From assembly GCA_021292165.1 (NCBI GenBank), contig CM037878.1:289216971-289280970 (forward strand): a DNA stretch of 64,000 nucleotides. Direction: 5' to 3'. Made by a program: the position numbers and the translations under genes. This document shows, piece after piece, positions 30,889 to 41,306 of the stretch. The notes under the pieces are model-generated. The model had not been told where the DNA came from, did no database searches, and saw only the letters and a program-made list of their open reading frames with translations. Numbering within the stretch: the first letter of the stretch is position 1; each line of letters begins with the position of its first letter. Source of the stretch: Shinisaurus crocodilurus (taxonomy: Eukaryota; Chordata; Lepidosauria; Squamata; Shinisauridae).

Positions 30889-31138
30889 TCTAAGAGGAAT
30901 AGGAATAAAACATATGCAGAGCAAACTCCGGCTGTGTTTAATTGCCCCATTTGCTGGGCAAAAAATACAAAGGGATCTTTCTGCCGGTGGGCTCCTCTTT
31001 CCACGAAGCCCAGTTCTCACTGGGGGGTTAAAGCTGTGCCTGTTCTGTACCACTTCAGACATAGAAAGCTAGCATGTGAGGCGGAAGGAGTCTGGCCTAC
31101 CCCACTCTCATGCTGGTTCTCCGTCTGCAGGGCGCTGC

Positions 31139-31452
31139 ATCCATCATCATCATCATCATCATCGAGGGCCTTCTCTGTGGCGGCCCCCACATTATAGAAC
31201 TCCCTCCCTAGTGACCTTCGCCATGCCCCCTCCGTGATGAGCTTCCGCCGTGCATTAAAAACATGGCTGTTCAGGCGGGAATATGGGGTGGGTTAGGTTT
31301 TTAATGAGAATTTTTTATATTGTTTTAATTATTATGTTTTATTGTGTTTTATTGTATTTTAATTGTACATCGCCCAGGGTGGCCGGGTGGCCGGCCAGAT
31401 GGGCGATTGATAAATATAATAATAAATAAATAAATAATAAATAAATAAAAAT
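31139..31452 (+). mobile_element. L2-group 3' fragment preceded by (ATC)n
   Basis: (CAT)n at 31,139-31,164, then the coding remnant GAGGGCCTTCTCTGTGGCGG (RAFSVAAPTL...) and the GGTGGCCGGGTGGCCGGCCA hairpin tail with (AAT)n. Same subfamily as 15.2 and 18.5 kb, but shorter. Confidence 0.82.
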
Positions 31453-32088
31453 CATCATCATCATTATTATTTTGTATGGAGGAGCATCCCATCCTGTGAG
31501 AGCCCCCATCTGCTCACCGTGTGGTAGTGCCCAGAGGCCCCCCCATGTGGTACAGTCCTGCCTGGAGTGGTATAGTCCAGACACAGGTTTTAACAAGTCA
31601 GTGAGAACTAGGCCACCGTGTGTGGTCTGTGTACACTACCCTGCACCTCATGGTAGTATATACACAACTGCGTAATACTGGCCGCTAACCTTTTGGCAGA
31701 GTGGGGTGGATCTCGATAAAAAAAACAGATACAAATTCATCCCCCTGGAATAGTCTCCTATATTGACCAGGAGCAATCCTAGTTTTCTGGTATCTCTCCC
31801 CAGTAATTCACTGCCCTTTTCTCCTTCTGGGTGACACTTTTTTTTTTCTTTTCTTCAAATTGCAGGTCTTTCCTGCGGCTCCTTTTCCCTTGGCTTCGGT
31901 TTCTGAGTGGAGGGTGGGATGCATCTTGTGTCTAGTGCGCGTGCGTGCCACTGAGGAGCCGCGCCGCGCTCTGCGTGGCACTCCCTTGCATGTTTTTCCA
32001 ATCGGCGCTCGGGATATGTGTGTGTTTTTATCCACAATGTGTGACGGGTGGGGTGGTCTGAACGTGGCGTGCCTCGGGCTAGTGTTTC
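31453..32088. other. No recognised feature
   Basis: About 630 bp with no recognised repeat. Confidence 0.45.
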
Positions 32089-32178
32089 CGAACCTGGTGC
32101 CCTCCAGATGTGCTGGACTGCTGGCCATGCCGGCTGGAAATGGCGCCCGACACATCTGCAGCGTACCAGGCTCAGAAG
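32089..32178. mobile_element. Family 2 palindromic MITE, short
   Basis: CCGAACCTGGTGCCCTCCAG inward and ACACATCTGCAGCGTACCAG outward. Followed by a (GT)n tract at 32,202-32,224. Confidence 0.6.
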
Positions 32179-32520
32179 GCTACCCCGGGAGGTGATCCTT
32201 GGATGTGTGTGTGTGTGTGTGTGTTTTTTAAAAGCAGGGGCGTCGTGCAAATACACGAAAGAGTGTCTTCCCTTTCTTTCATCTGTGAAAGCTTGGGAGT
32301 TTTTGCAGGCGCAGCTTGTGGCTTCCTCTGCGGGCTTTTTTAGCAGTCTTGCTTCCCATGCAGGTCAGTAGTTCAGGCATTCCCCAAATTATACCTGGGA
32401 CATAGTGGAGTGTTGGAAGGAGGCTGTGAACCCCAGACGGCAGCAGATTGAGTCGGGCGATGCCGCTGTGCCTGGACGGTACAACTTCTGACAGGAGATG
32501 CCGGGCTGGCTGTAGTAGGT

Positions 32521-32636
32521 TTGTTTTCTGCTGGATTGCAGCTCCCAGAATCCCTTGCCATTAGCCGTGCCGGCTGGGTACGCTGGGAGCTGTAGGCCAG
32601 CAGCAACACCTGGGGACCCGAGGTTGGGAACCACTG
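32521..32636. mobile_element. hAT-like palindromic MITE (family B), left tip lost
   Basis: Starts within the left arm (GCAGCTCCCAGAATCCCTTG) and ends normally with GGTTGGGAACCACTG at 32,636. Confidence 0.82.
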
Positions 32637-32869
32637 CTCTGAACACCGCACCGCGTCCGCCCGAAAGCAACAGGCCGAGGCTTATGCCTAGTCCCCACTC
32701 AGTCCCTTGCGGCCAGCCGTGTGTGTGTGCATCTGATCACACCCACATGTTGAACAAAGATGGTAGCACTTGTTCACCTCACGTTGGGGTCGTTTATTTT
32801 ATTTCTAAAGGGTTGTTTTTTTTCCCTTTTTGGATTTAATATATATATATATATATATTAACTGCTGCA

Positions 32870-33190
32870 AAGTGAAGTGCCATGCTCGAGCGACACCTTT
32901 ATTCGGGTTCCAGAGAGCGGCTTTTGTGTTTTGGAGCTCGGAGCCTTGTACTTAGGTCCTTGGGCAAGTTACTTTTCTTTTCGCCTCGCCGGTTTGCCTT
33001 GTGGGACATGAGTGGCCTGGCGACCGGCTGTGCCCACCGTGGCAGCCATTTTATGCATGGGCAAGCCCCCACCTCCCATCGCAGCCATTTCTTAGAGTGC
33101 CCACGACGCCCTCTCAAAATTCCAAATGTGCCCCCAAAAGTGGGGGACCCCTGCCTCCGGTTGGCGGTGGGTCCAAAAGACGCCGACGAC
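32870..33190. repeat. Dispersed repeat, copy 1 of 2
   Basis: Shares with 49,440-49,740 the ordered blocks TTTTGTGTTTTG, CCTTGTACTTAGGTCCT, GGGCAAGTTACTT, CAGCCATTTT and GCCCACGAC...TCTC.AAATT. Both may be parts of an old hAT-type element. Confidence 0.7.
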
Positions 33191-33365
33191 CACTCAAGTT
33201 GGGCCTAGGTGACGGAGTCTCGTGATTCAGTGCTTTTCTGAACAACAGCAGAAACCTTCCTACGCACAGAAAACTAGGAATCGGGGGAGAGAGTTCTAGT
33301 CTAAGCTTCTCTCTGATAATGCTAGTTTTGCTTGCGTCCAGACATGCAAAGCTGTGTGACATAGG

Positions 33366-33513
33366 ATCATAGAGCTGGAAGGGGCCTACAAGGCCCTCGA
33401 GTCCAACCCCCTGCTCAATGCAGGAAACTAGAGGAGGGGTCTCCCATCCAAGTAATAACCAGGCCTGACCCTGCTTAGCTTTCCACGCTCAGACAAGCTG
33501 AGCCGGCGTGAGC
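33366..33513 (-). mobile_element. 5S rRNA-headed, CR1-tailed SINE, copy 3
   Basis: Full form: + strand starts ATCATAGAGCTGGAAGGGGC, passes CTAGAGGAGGGGTCTCCCAT, and ends in the 5S-like TGACCCTGCTTAGCTTTCCA and AGCTGAGCCGGCGTGAG. Confidence 0.9.
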
Positions 33514-34376
33514 GTCAGGAGCAGGTTTTGCCTGGTCAGCTGCCCTGCATGTGAGTCAGCCAGGCCCAAGTGCTCGATCCTGAACAGAGAAACCAACGTG
33601 GTTTTGGACTCAGCCTGTCATGTGTGAATGCTGCCAAGGATACTTCCCTAGACTGCTATATAAGGTCTCTGTAAAGTGTTAATCTTTTGGCTGGCTGTAG
33701 TCGGTTTTGTTCCTAGAACATTGGATGAAAAAGTTTCTGTTCCTCTGTAGGGGGATTTATATTGCTTTTTATTTTATTTTTTCATCCGCAGTTATTTCTG
33801 ATGTTCTGCCCATTGTCTCTGTAATGCAAAAGTGTGCAGAGTTGTTGTTCCTGAAAACCTTTAATATCTTGGCGTTCCTGCAAGTGGATATCTTTTTGTG
33901 GGAAGGAATGTGTGCGTTTTGGGCTCCTCTTGTGTTTTGTTTTGTGCAATGTAGAATTGTTGTTTCTTGCTAAACCCCCGGATGCTCTAATTTTAGCCAG
34001 CCCTGTGATAATGTGGGGGAATTTGAAAACAGGCTGGGGCCGAAAATGATTTCACGTATCCAGCATACATAGGGCTTCCAGATAGGAATTTTAGGCATAA
34101 CCATGCTGAACAATGAGTTGCGTGCCTCATGTTATTTGTGGCTGTCGTTTTTGTGATTCTGATTTTGCAATAAGCATTGCTCTCCAAGGTTTCATTGCCA
34201 AGGGCATCCTTCAGAAATGGAAACCCTCGCTCCGTATGGAATGGTACAATGCTTACCCAGCAGACACCTCTTCCAGCCTCACTCTTTCTATCACTCAGGC
34301 CTCCAGAGAGCACTACCTGGCTGTCACATTTCCCCCCTTGGTTTTGCATTTGCTTGGAGAGGTATAAATAGGAACG
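33514..34376. other. No recognised feature
   Basis: About 860 bp, T-rich in the middle (33,750-33,960). No repeat family or exon recognised. Confidence 0.5.
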
Positions 34377-34448
34377 TGAGAAGGGCCATAAGAACGTAAG
34401 AAGAGCCCTGCTGGATCCGACCAAGTGTCTGTCTAGTCCAGCATTCTG

Positions 34449-34844
34449 TTTATTTATTTTCGTTTATTTATTATATTTATACCCCACCTTTTTTCCTGCA
34501 AGGAACCCAAGGTTGCTTACATACCGGTAATCCTCCTCTTCCTCTCCATTTTATCCTCACAACAACCCTGTGAGGTAGGTTAGGCTGAGAGACCATGACT
34601 GGCCCAAAGTCACCCAGGGAGCTTCATGGCCGAGCGAGGACTAGAACCCAGATCTCCTGAGTCCCAGTCCAACACTCTAACCCAGGGCTCTCCAACCTCG
34701 GGTCCCCAGATGTTGCTGGCCTACAGCTCCCAGCATACCCAGCCAGCATGGCTAATGGCAAGGGATTCTGGGAGCTGTAGTCCAGCAACATCTGCGGACC
34801 CAAGGTTGGAGAGCCCCGCTCTAACCACTACGCCACACTGGCTC
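34449..34844 (-). mobile_element. Sauria-type SINE interrupted by a MITE
   Basis: (ATTT)n, CCCCACCTTTTTTCCTGC...AACACTCTAACC (34,682), then after the MITE ACTACGCCACACTGGCTC. The SINE body is otherwise complete. Confidence 0.92.
34683..34818. mobile_element. hAT-like palindromic MITE (family B) inside a SINE
   Basis: CAGGGCTCTCCAACC...GGTTGGAGAGCCCCG, flanked by a perfect 8-bp duplication CTCTAACC (34,675-34,682; 34,819-34,826). The duplication fits the nTCTAnnn preference of many hAT transposases. Confidence 0.95.
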
Positions 34845-35065
34845 ACACAATGGCCAACCAGCTGCCCACGGGAAACCCGCAAGCAGGACATGAGAGCAGC
34901 AGCACCCTCCAGCCCATGTTCCCCAACAACTGGTGCACCTAGGAATACTGCCTCTGATACTGGAGATAATATATAGCCATCATGACTAATAGCCATTGAT
35001 TGCCTTATACTTCATGCTGGACCAGGCTGAGGATCCATGCCTTACCTAACCCAGCATCCTTTCCC

Positions 35066-35069
<4 letters not shown>

Positions 35070-35100
<31 letters not shown>

Positions 35101-35105
35101 AGAGA
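35070..35105. repeat. (AC)n microsatellite
   Basis: About 13-14 AC units followed by AGAGAGAG. Confidence 0.95.
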
Positions 35106-35325
35106 CTCCAAACGGTTGTGTTTAAGTGACTTGATCTTTTTCTAGGTGTATCTGTATTTTCAAGGTATTCACAACGTTCGTCTTAGTGGTGAATGGATTG
35201 AAAGCCCCGGCACACTGGCACAGAGCGCTGGCTTTGCATTCTGAGGGTCCCAAGGTCGATCCTGGGTACCGGTATCTCCAATTTAAAAAAAAGGAAAGAA
35301 AAAAGGATCCGATTTTATTTATTTA

Positions 35326-35835
35326 TTTAATCTCCTCTGTGTGACATCCCTTCAAATACTGGAAGAGTGCGATCATATCTCCCCTCAGTCTCCTCTTCTG
35401 AAGGCTAAACATGCCCAGTTCTTTCAGTCTCTCCTCATAGGGCCTTGTTTCCAGTCCCTTTATCATCCTTGTTGCCCTCCTCTGAACCCTCTCCAGTTGT
35501 CTATGTCCTTCTTAAAGTGAGGTGCCCAGAACTGGACGCAGTACTCAAGATGAGGCCTAACCAGTGCCGAGTAAAAGGGGAATTATCACTTCCCGCGATT
35601 TGGAAGCTATACTTCTATTAATACAGCCCAAAATTGCATTTGCCTTCTTTGCAGCCACATCGCATTGCTGGCTCATATTCAGTTTGTGATCTACCACAAT
35701 TCCAAGATCCTTCTCACTTGTAGTATTGTTGAGCCAAGTGTCCCCCATTCTGTAACTCTGCATTTGGTTTCCTCTCCCTAGGTGCAGCACTTGGCATTTA
35801 TCCCTATTAAATTTCATTCTGTTGTTTCGGCCCAG
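35326..35835 (-). mobile_element. CR1 LINE, reverse-transcriptase fragment
   Basis: The minus strand encodes MKFNRDKCQVLHLGRGNQMQ, then EKDLGIVVDHKLNMSQQCDV and AKKANAILGCINRSIASKSR, the CR1 palm-to-thumb segment. The 3' part continues to 35,326. The 3' tip is missing. Confidence 0.92.
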
Positions 35836-36378
35836 CGCTTTATTACATTTCTATTCTGCCCAATAGCTGAAGCTCTCTGGGTGGTTCACAGTAATTAGAA
35901 CCATAAAATACAACATGATAAAATACAATCTAAAAGTTTAAAACTACAGTATAAAATCAAAATAAAAACCTGGCAGCAGTGCAGAGATTTAAAATACAGT
36001 AACAGATTTGAAAGAACAGAAACTAAAAGCGCCATCCCGTGCAAGTTTAGAGAGAAAAAGTCCTACGCTTCCCAGCGAAAGCTGGGAATTGTAGGACGTT
36101 TTCTCTCTACACTTGCACAGGATAGCAGTCTAAAAGACTAAAATTCTTGGGGAAATAAGGTCTTCATCTGGCGCCAAAAGGAGCGCAATGTAGGCGCCAG
36201 GCAAGCCTCTCTGGGGTGTTCATTTCACAGCTGGGGTGCCACAACAGAAAAGGCCCTCTTCTTAGTAGCCAGGTAAAGATGAGAGGAAAAAGCTGTGCTT
36301 AAGAACCTGGACAGGCTGTTGCCAGTCATGGTAGTCAATTCCGGGCGAGATGGACAAGTGGTCTGGCCAGGTGTAAGG
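35836..36378 (-). mobile_element. L2-type LINE, 3' part, interrupted by a palindromic MITE
   Basis: Starts (reverse) with TCTATTCTGCCCAATAGCTG and AGCTCTCTGGGTGGTTCAC, and continues after the MITE at 36,031 with CTTCATCTGGCGCCAAAAGG and GGGGTGCCACAACAGAAAAG. Confidence 0.85.
36031..36129. mobile_element. GCAATCC-type palindromic MITE inside L2
   Basis: GCCATCCCGTGCAAGTTTAG inward, CTACACTTGCACAGGATAGC outward, around TCCCAGCGAAAGCTGGGA. Confidence 0.8.
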
Positions 36379-36504
36379 AAAGCTTCCTATGTTTGACAGT
36401 TACTGCATTCTGGACATTCAGTGTGTTATAGATGCCGTGCCTAATATCACCAGTCTTATCCCTGCAGCAAAGAACAGGTCTCACATACGAGACCTTGGGT
36501 CAGC

Positions 36505-36750
36505 TGCGTGGACGGGCGCCTGCCGGGGGCCCATGCCCCGGCAAGGCCCCCACGAACAAGAGTCCCCTGGAGTGGCTCCTCCTTTCCGCCCTTGCAATTT
36601 GCTTGTCCGCATGCGTCTCGCTCTGGCCCAGACAACGGTGGCGGTGAGGAGGAGCAGAAGCAGATCCCACGGCCCGCTTACTTACTTATGGGCTGCGTGC
36701 TTGGCAAGCAAGCGAGTGGTAGCCGTGAAGAGGAAGACGAGGAGGATCTA
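36505..36750. repeat. GC-rich dispersed repeat, copy 2
   Basis: Counterpart of 17,085-17,365, with CAAGAGTCCCCTGGAGTGGC and GGTGGCGGTGAGGAGGAGCA. Ends in a GAAGAGGAAGACGAGGAGGA stretch. Confidence 0.65.
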
Positions 36751-36760
36751 GATTTCTTGA

Positions 36761-36836
36761 CCTGGTTCGCACGACACGACAACCCATCCTGGGCAGCTAG
36801 CCAGTGTTGATGGGTTGTTGTGTCATACGAACCCGG
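36761..36836. mobile_element. Single unit of the GGTTCGCACGACACG MITE family
   Basis: Palindrome CCTGGTTCGCACGACACGAC to TTGTGTCATACGAACCCGG. It is the monomer form of the dimers at 12,658 and 50,425. Confidence 0.75.
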
Positions 36837-36897
36837 ACCGTTTTTTTTTTTTTTTCCGTGAACAAGCCACACCGACAGCTCATGGCTTGTTCTAGGG

Positions 36898-37033
36898 CAG
36901 TGGCTCCCAACCTTGGGTCCCCAGATGTTGCTGGCCTACAGCTCCCAGCATACCCAGCCAGCATGGCTAATGGCAAGGGATGCTGGGAGCTGTAGTCCAG
37001 CAACATCTGGGGACCCAAGGTTGGGAACCATTG
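36898..37033. mobile_element. hAT-like palindromic MITE (family B), complete
   Basis: CAGTGGCTCCCAACC...GGTTGGGAACCATTG with a perfect duplication TTCTAGGG (36,890-36,897; 37,034-37,041). Confidence 0.95.
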
Positions 37034-37041
37034 TTCTAGGG

Positions 37042-38690
37042 GTTGTCCAAGCCCGGGAAAGCAATTTCATCGTGGGTTGCCAGGATCGGCTACAGAGCTG
37101 TTTGGCAAGAGCAACAAAAAAGCCCGTGCCGCTTGTTTTTCACGGTCTCTCCAGTTAACTGCTCTTCCATCAGTGACGAGACGGCACTTTGGGAGGTCCG
37201 TCACTCACTCCCCGGCTTTCAGTGCCTCAAAATTGCACAATTGGGGGTAATAATTTTTTGCTGTCGTTGTTGGTCTTTCACAAGTGCGCAAGTGCGCTCT
37301 TACGGCTGTCCGATATGTGTAGTCTTGTCTGGTCAATTTCCTTGCCTGTTACAGCTCTCAAAGGCAGCTGCGAAGTGCAGTAGATAATGTACAAGGGAAG
37401 GAAATCATAGAGGAAGGAGGGACCCGATAGTGCGATTCAGAAGCACCGAAAATGGGGCGGCGGCGGGGGGGGGGGAAGCCATAGGAGTAAGTGCACCAAG
37501 GGGGGGTGGGGCAAGATCTCCCCCTTAGCGATGTGATCCTCTCGCTTTCAAGTGTTGAAACGGACACTTCTCAGTGTCCTCCACCTTTTCAGCACTTCCT
37601 CGACTCTCCAGCTACTCCAGAAAGGGGAGATATTAACTCCTCACCCCTTTTCGCGGCTCTTTTTCGGAGCTCCTTACTGCTGTGGTTACTGTGGTTCCCT
37701 GACAGTTTTTTTTTTTAAAAAACAAACCTTAGAACGCGGGTGCAGGGGATGGAGTGAATGGGGCCCATTGGTGTGTCTGTGTGTGTAAGTAATGCTGATG
37801 TTGGCACCCCATTTGCTCTGTCTTTGTCCTGCCACCCTGTAAGGTTGTGTTTTTTAAAGAAAAACTGTGAGGGGGGGGGCGGCATTTTTGCGCACTTGCA
37901 GCGATGGAGCAGTTGCACCTGCAGAAAATTTAAATGCTGAGGCAAACGAAAAGTTCTGGCTGTAAAGGGATTGTTGTTGAGGCTTTCCCAGTGGGCTTCT
38001 TTGCTGTGTTTGGGTATATCCAACTTCCTTACTAAAAGATTACTCCAGGAAGGAAGTGTCTAGTATTAGAAGTTTAGAACGGTGTGTGTTGTTTAAGGAT
38101 TGCCAGTATGGCTCCCTTCCTGGGGGGTTGGGGGGTGCGGCGGGACTGCCTGTGCTGTTTCTTATCTTTCCTTAACGCCATATCTCTTTGATATCTAAAC
38201 TGCATCAGACTCTACTCTTTAACGGGAAGAGGCGCATGACCTTTAGCTTTGCCCCTGGGCAAGTGGCACGTCATACCACGATGGTTTCTTCTCCAGTTGG
38301 CACAGGAGTAGGGAAGAGAACCATCTGATCTTCGCAGGGGGTCTGTGGGAAACTGTTGCTCTGCAACCACCGAGTGGGTTATTATCCTTTTAAAGTATAC
38401 AGGCACTTAATTCGACTGCCCGCTCATTGGGACGTGAAGTGCGCTCCCTCTTTCCAAGTGGTACATTGTGACTTTTGTTAAAAACAAAACTGGTACCGAT
38501 GATGATGATGATGATGATGATGTGGAATGTGTCGCAAAATGACAGGGTTGGTGATTGATGGCTTTCTTCTCGCCACGCTGGGATGATGTGGAAATTCTCA
38601 TGCTTCGGGTCTGGAGGTGGACTCAGCTGCCTTCCACCGTTCGCACCAGCACATAGAACCACATTTGCCTCAAGGGCAACAAGGAAGGGC
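37042..38690. other. 1.65 kb of intron without a recognised feature
   Basis: No repeat family identified apart from short runs, including (GAT)n at 38,498-38,522. It is the longest repeat-poor part of intron 1 seen here and a reasonable place to look for conserved regulatory sequence. Confidence 0.5.
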
Positions 38691-38696
38691 TCACAG

Positions 38697-38755
38697 TTGG
38701 AGACTACAGCTCCCATCATCCCCAGCCAGCACGGCCACAGAGGGCACCAAGTTGG
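38697..38755. mobile_element. Family 2 palindromic MITE, half
   Basis: GACTACAGCTCCCATCATCC followed by GCCAGCACGGCCA, and a shortened return arm GAGGGCACCAAGTTGG. Confidence 0.6.
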
Positions 38756-38929
38756 ATCCCAGTCGGGTGGAGAAAGACCTCACACGCCCTGGAGAGTCTC
38801 CGCCAGTTGGGAAGTAGGCGATACCAGGCTGGGTGGACCACTGGCATGGTCCAGTATAAGGCAGCTTCCTAAAGAGGGGATCTTGGATAACCGAGCTTCT
38901 CATACTCGTGTCTTCCTCACCACCCTCAC

Positions 38930-39391
38930 TGGAGAGGGTTCAGAGGAGGGCAACAAGGATGATAAAGGGACTGGAAACAAGGCCCTATGAGGAGAGACTG
39001 GAAGAACTGGGTATGTTTAGCCTTCGGAAGAGGAGACTGAGGGGAGATATGATCGCACTCTTCCAGTACTTGAAGGGATGTCACACAGAGGAGGGCCAGA
39101 ATCTCTTCTCGATCATCTCAGTTTGCAGGACACGGAATCATGGGCTCAAGTTACAGGAACCCAGATTCCACCTAAATATCAGGAAAAAATTCCTGACTGT
39201 CAGAGCAATAAGACAGTGGAACCAACGACCTAGGAAGGTGGTGGGCTCTCTCACTCTGGAGGCACTCAAGGATGCAGCTGGACAGGCCATCTGTCAGGGA
39301 TGCTTTGACCTGGATTCCTGCATTGAGCAGGGGGGGTTGGACTCGATGGCCTTGGTAGGCCCCTTCCAACTCTACTTTTCTATGATTCTAC
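38930..39391 (+). mobile_element. CR1 LINE, 3' end with reverse-transcriptase C-terminus
   Basis: One open frame reads [40 protein letters not shown] and RFHLNIRKKFLTVRAIRQWN, then the 3' UTR GGTTGGACTCGATGGCC and the end TTTTCTATGATTCTA. The coding part is nearly undamaged over about 130 codons, so the copy is fairly young. Confidence 0.95.
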
Positions 39392-39559
39392 CCCATACCA
39401 TTACCTCCCTTCTGACCTTCCTAAATGCTTTATTGAGCATAACATGCATGGAGCCGTCCCCCCTTGGGCTCGTGTGCCGCGCCTGTTCATTTTAATGGGG
39501 CTTGTGCAGGAAACATGTATAAAATTATGCATGGTGTAATGGAGCATCATCACGCCCGT

Positions 39560-39768
39560 GGCTCACGCCGGCTCAGCTTGTCTGAGTGTGGAAAGCTAAG
39601 CAGGGTCAGGCCTGGTGATTACTTGGATGGGAGACCCCCTCCTCTAGTTTCCTGCATTGAGCAGGGGGTTGGACTCGATGGCCTTGTCATCATCAGGCGA
39701 TCACTCGTGACCGAGTAAGATTGTCGATGGCCTTGTAGGCCCCTTCCAACTCTGTAATCTATGAAATA
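39560..39768 (+). mobile_element. 5S rRNA-headed, CR1-tailed SINE, copy 4, with a 37-bp insertion
   Basis: Head GCTCACGCCGGCTCAGCTTG, 5S-like AAAGCTAAGCAGGGTCAGGC, then CR1 tail TTGGACTCGATGGCCTTG at 39,669. The tail is cut and resumes after 37 bp with a repeat of TCGATGGCCTTG. Confidence 0.9.
39687..39723 (-). mobile_element. 37-bp dead-on-arrival LINE insertion
   Basis: Bounded by a perfect 12-bp target duplication TCGATGGCCTTG (39,675-39,686; 39,724-39,735). Its complement ends (TGA)n, and the rest equals the sequence just past the zinc-finger LINE ORF at 59,280-59,308 (ACTCGGTCACGAGTGATCGC). It is therefore an extremely 5'-truncated copy of that LINE family. Confidence 0.9.
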
Positions 39769-39810
39769 ATGTCTATGGTTTTCCATTCTGCAAACAAGCT
39801 GCTATAGCAC

Positions 39811-39895
39811 AGCCTTCCCCAACCTGGTGCCTTCCAGATGTGTTGGACTGCAAGTCCCATCATTCCCAGCCAGCATTGGATGGGGAGTGGTTGTT
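39811..39895. mobile_element. Family 2 palindromic MITE, left half
   Basis: AGCCTTCCCCAACCTGGTGC and GATGTGTTGGACTGCAAGTC, ending at the centre CAGCCAGCATTGG. Confidence 0.7.
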
Positions 39896-39944
39896 TTTAA
39901 CCTGCCAGGATTATCATAGAATCCTAAGAGTTGGATGCGGCCTT

Positions 39945-40199
39945 TTATTTATTATTATTAATTTATTTATTATATTTATATCCTGCCTTTCTTCCTGCAA
40001 GGAACCCAAGGCGGCTTACATACCGTAATCCTCCTGCTCCTCTCCATTTTATCCTCACAACAACCCTGTGAGGTAGGTTAGGCTGAGGGTCAGTGACTGG
40101 CCCAAAGTCACCCAGTGAGCTTCATGGCCAAGGAGGGACTAGAACCCGGACCTCCCAAGTCCCAGGCCAACACTGTAACCACTAGGCCACACTGGCTCT
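39945..40199 (-). mobile_element. Sauria-type SINE, near full length
   Basis: TATATCCTGCCTTTCTTCCT to CCACTAGGCCACACTGGCTC. Followed by a CR1 3' fragment (40,205-40,300). Confidence 0.92.
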
Positions 40200-40364
40200 T
40201 TTAGGCCATGTGAGGCCAACCCCCTGGCCAGTGCAGGAATCTGGTTTAAAGCATCCCTGACATGTGGCTGTCCAGTCTTGGCTTGTATACCTGCAGCGAC
40301 GGAGCGCCCACCGCCGCCCGAGCGTTTTTGCTTGTTCTCAACACAGCTGAAAGTCCCATTAAAA

Positions 40365-40499
40365 CAGTGTTCTCCAACCTTGGGTCCCAGATGTTTTTGG
40401 CCTACAACTCCCAGCATGCCCCAGCCAGCGTAAGCTGGCTGGGGCATGCTGGGAGTTGTAGGCCAAAAACATCTGGGGACCCAAGGTTGGAGAACACTG
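40365..40499. mobile_element. hAT-like palindromic MITE (family A), complete
   Basis: Perfect duplication CATTAAAA (40,357-40,364; 40,500-40,507). One base is missing in the left arm (GGGTCCCAGATG). Confidence 0.95.
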
Positions 40500-40604
40500 C
40501 ATTAAAAAAAAAAGGAAAAGAAGAAGCAAAGAGATCTGTGGTTGTATTTACAACCCACGCTTCTTCCATGGAGCTCAGGTTGGGAGGCCTGGTTCTGTTC
40601 TCTG

Positions 40605-40772
40605 CCCTCCCCCTCCATGTCATCCCCCTAACAGCCCTGCGAAGGAGGCTAGGCTGTGCGATAATAATAACCAGCCCAAGGCCAACCAGTGAGCTTCATG
40701 CTCAGCAGGGAATTTGAACCCAGGTCTCCTCAGGCCTGGTCCAACACACTAAGCACTATGCCACACTGGGTT
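40605..40772 (-). mobile_element. Sauria-type SINE, old and truncated
   Basis: Retains CCAACCAGTGAGCTTCATGC and CTAAGCACTATGCCACACTG. The Bov-B-like tail is lost. Confidence 0.75.
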
Positions 40773-40818
40773 CTGGAAGGCAGGCGCAACACCACCGGCC
40801 CATTTCACTGCTCAGAAC

Positions 40819-40953
40819 AGCTGTTCCCAACCTGGCACCCCCCCACCCAGATGTGTCAGACTATAGCTCCCATCGCCCCCAGCCGAGTGAGGGGCATGCG
40901 GGCTAGGGGACGTCAGGAGCTGTCGCCCCACGCATCCGAAGGGTGTCGAGGTT
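40819..40953. mobile_element. Family 2 palindromic MITE, diverged
   Basis: TTCCCAACCTGGCACCCCCC and CCCAGATGTGTCAGACTATA inward; the return arm is ACGCATCCGAAGGGTGTCGA. Confidence 0.65.
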
Positions 40954-41048
40954 GGGGTCGGCTTGCCTTGGCGCACTGATGCATCGAACCTGTGAACTAT
41001 CCAGAAATATCTGAGCTGGAGGCTGGGTGGGGTGCGGGATGCTACTCT

Positions 41049-41306
41049 ATTTATTTATTTATTTATTTTATTATATTTATACCCCGCCTTTTTTCCTGCA
41101 AGGAACCCAAGGCGGCTTACATAATCCTCCTCCTCCTCCTCCTCTCCATTTTATCCTCACAACAACGACCCTGTGAGGTAGGTGAGGCTGAGAGTCCGTG
41201 ACTGGCCCAAAGTCACCCAGTGAGTTTCATGGCCGAGCGGGGGACTAGAACCCAGATCTCCCGAGTCCCAGTCCAGCACTCTCACCATCACGCCGCACTC
41301 ACTCTA
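41049..41306 (-). mobile_element. Sauria-type SINE, near full length
   Basis: (TTTA)n, TATACCCCGCCTTTTTTCCT to CATCACGCCGCACTC. ACTCTA occurs on both sides (41,043; about 41,299) and may be the target duplication. Confidence 0.9.

Larger units (their letters stand above)
34377..35030 (-). mobile_element. CR1-group LINE subfamily B fragment with two nested insertions
   Basis: CR1-B sequence GAGCCCTGCTGGATCCGACC runs to CAGCATTCTGTT at 34,448. It resumes with CACAATGGCCAACCAGCTGC at 34,845. A Sauria-type SINE fills the gap, and a hAT-like MITE lies inside the SINE. Confidence 0.88.
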
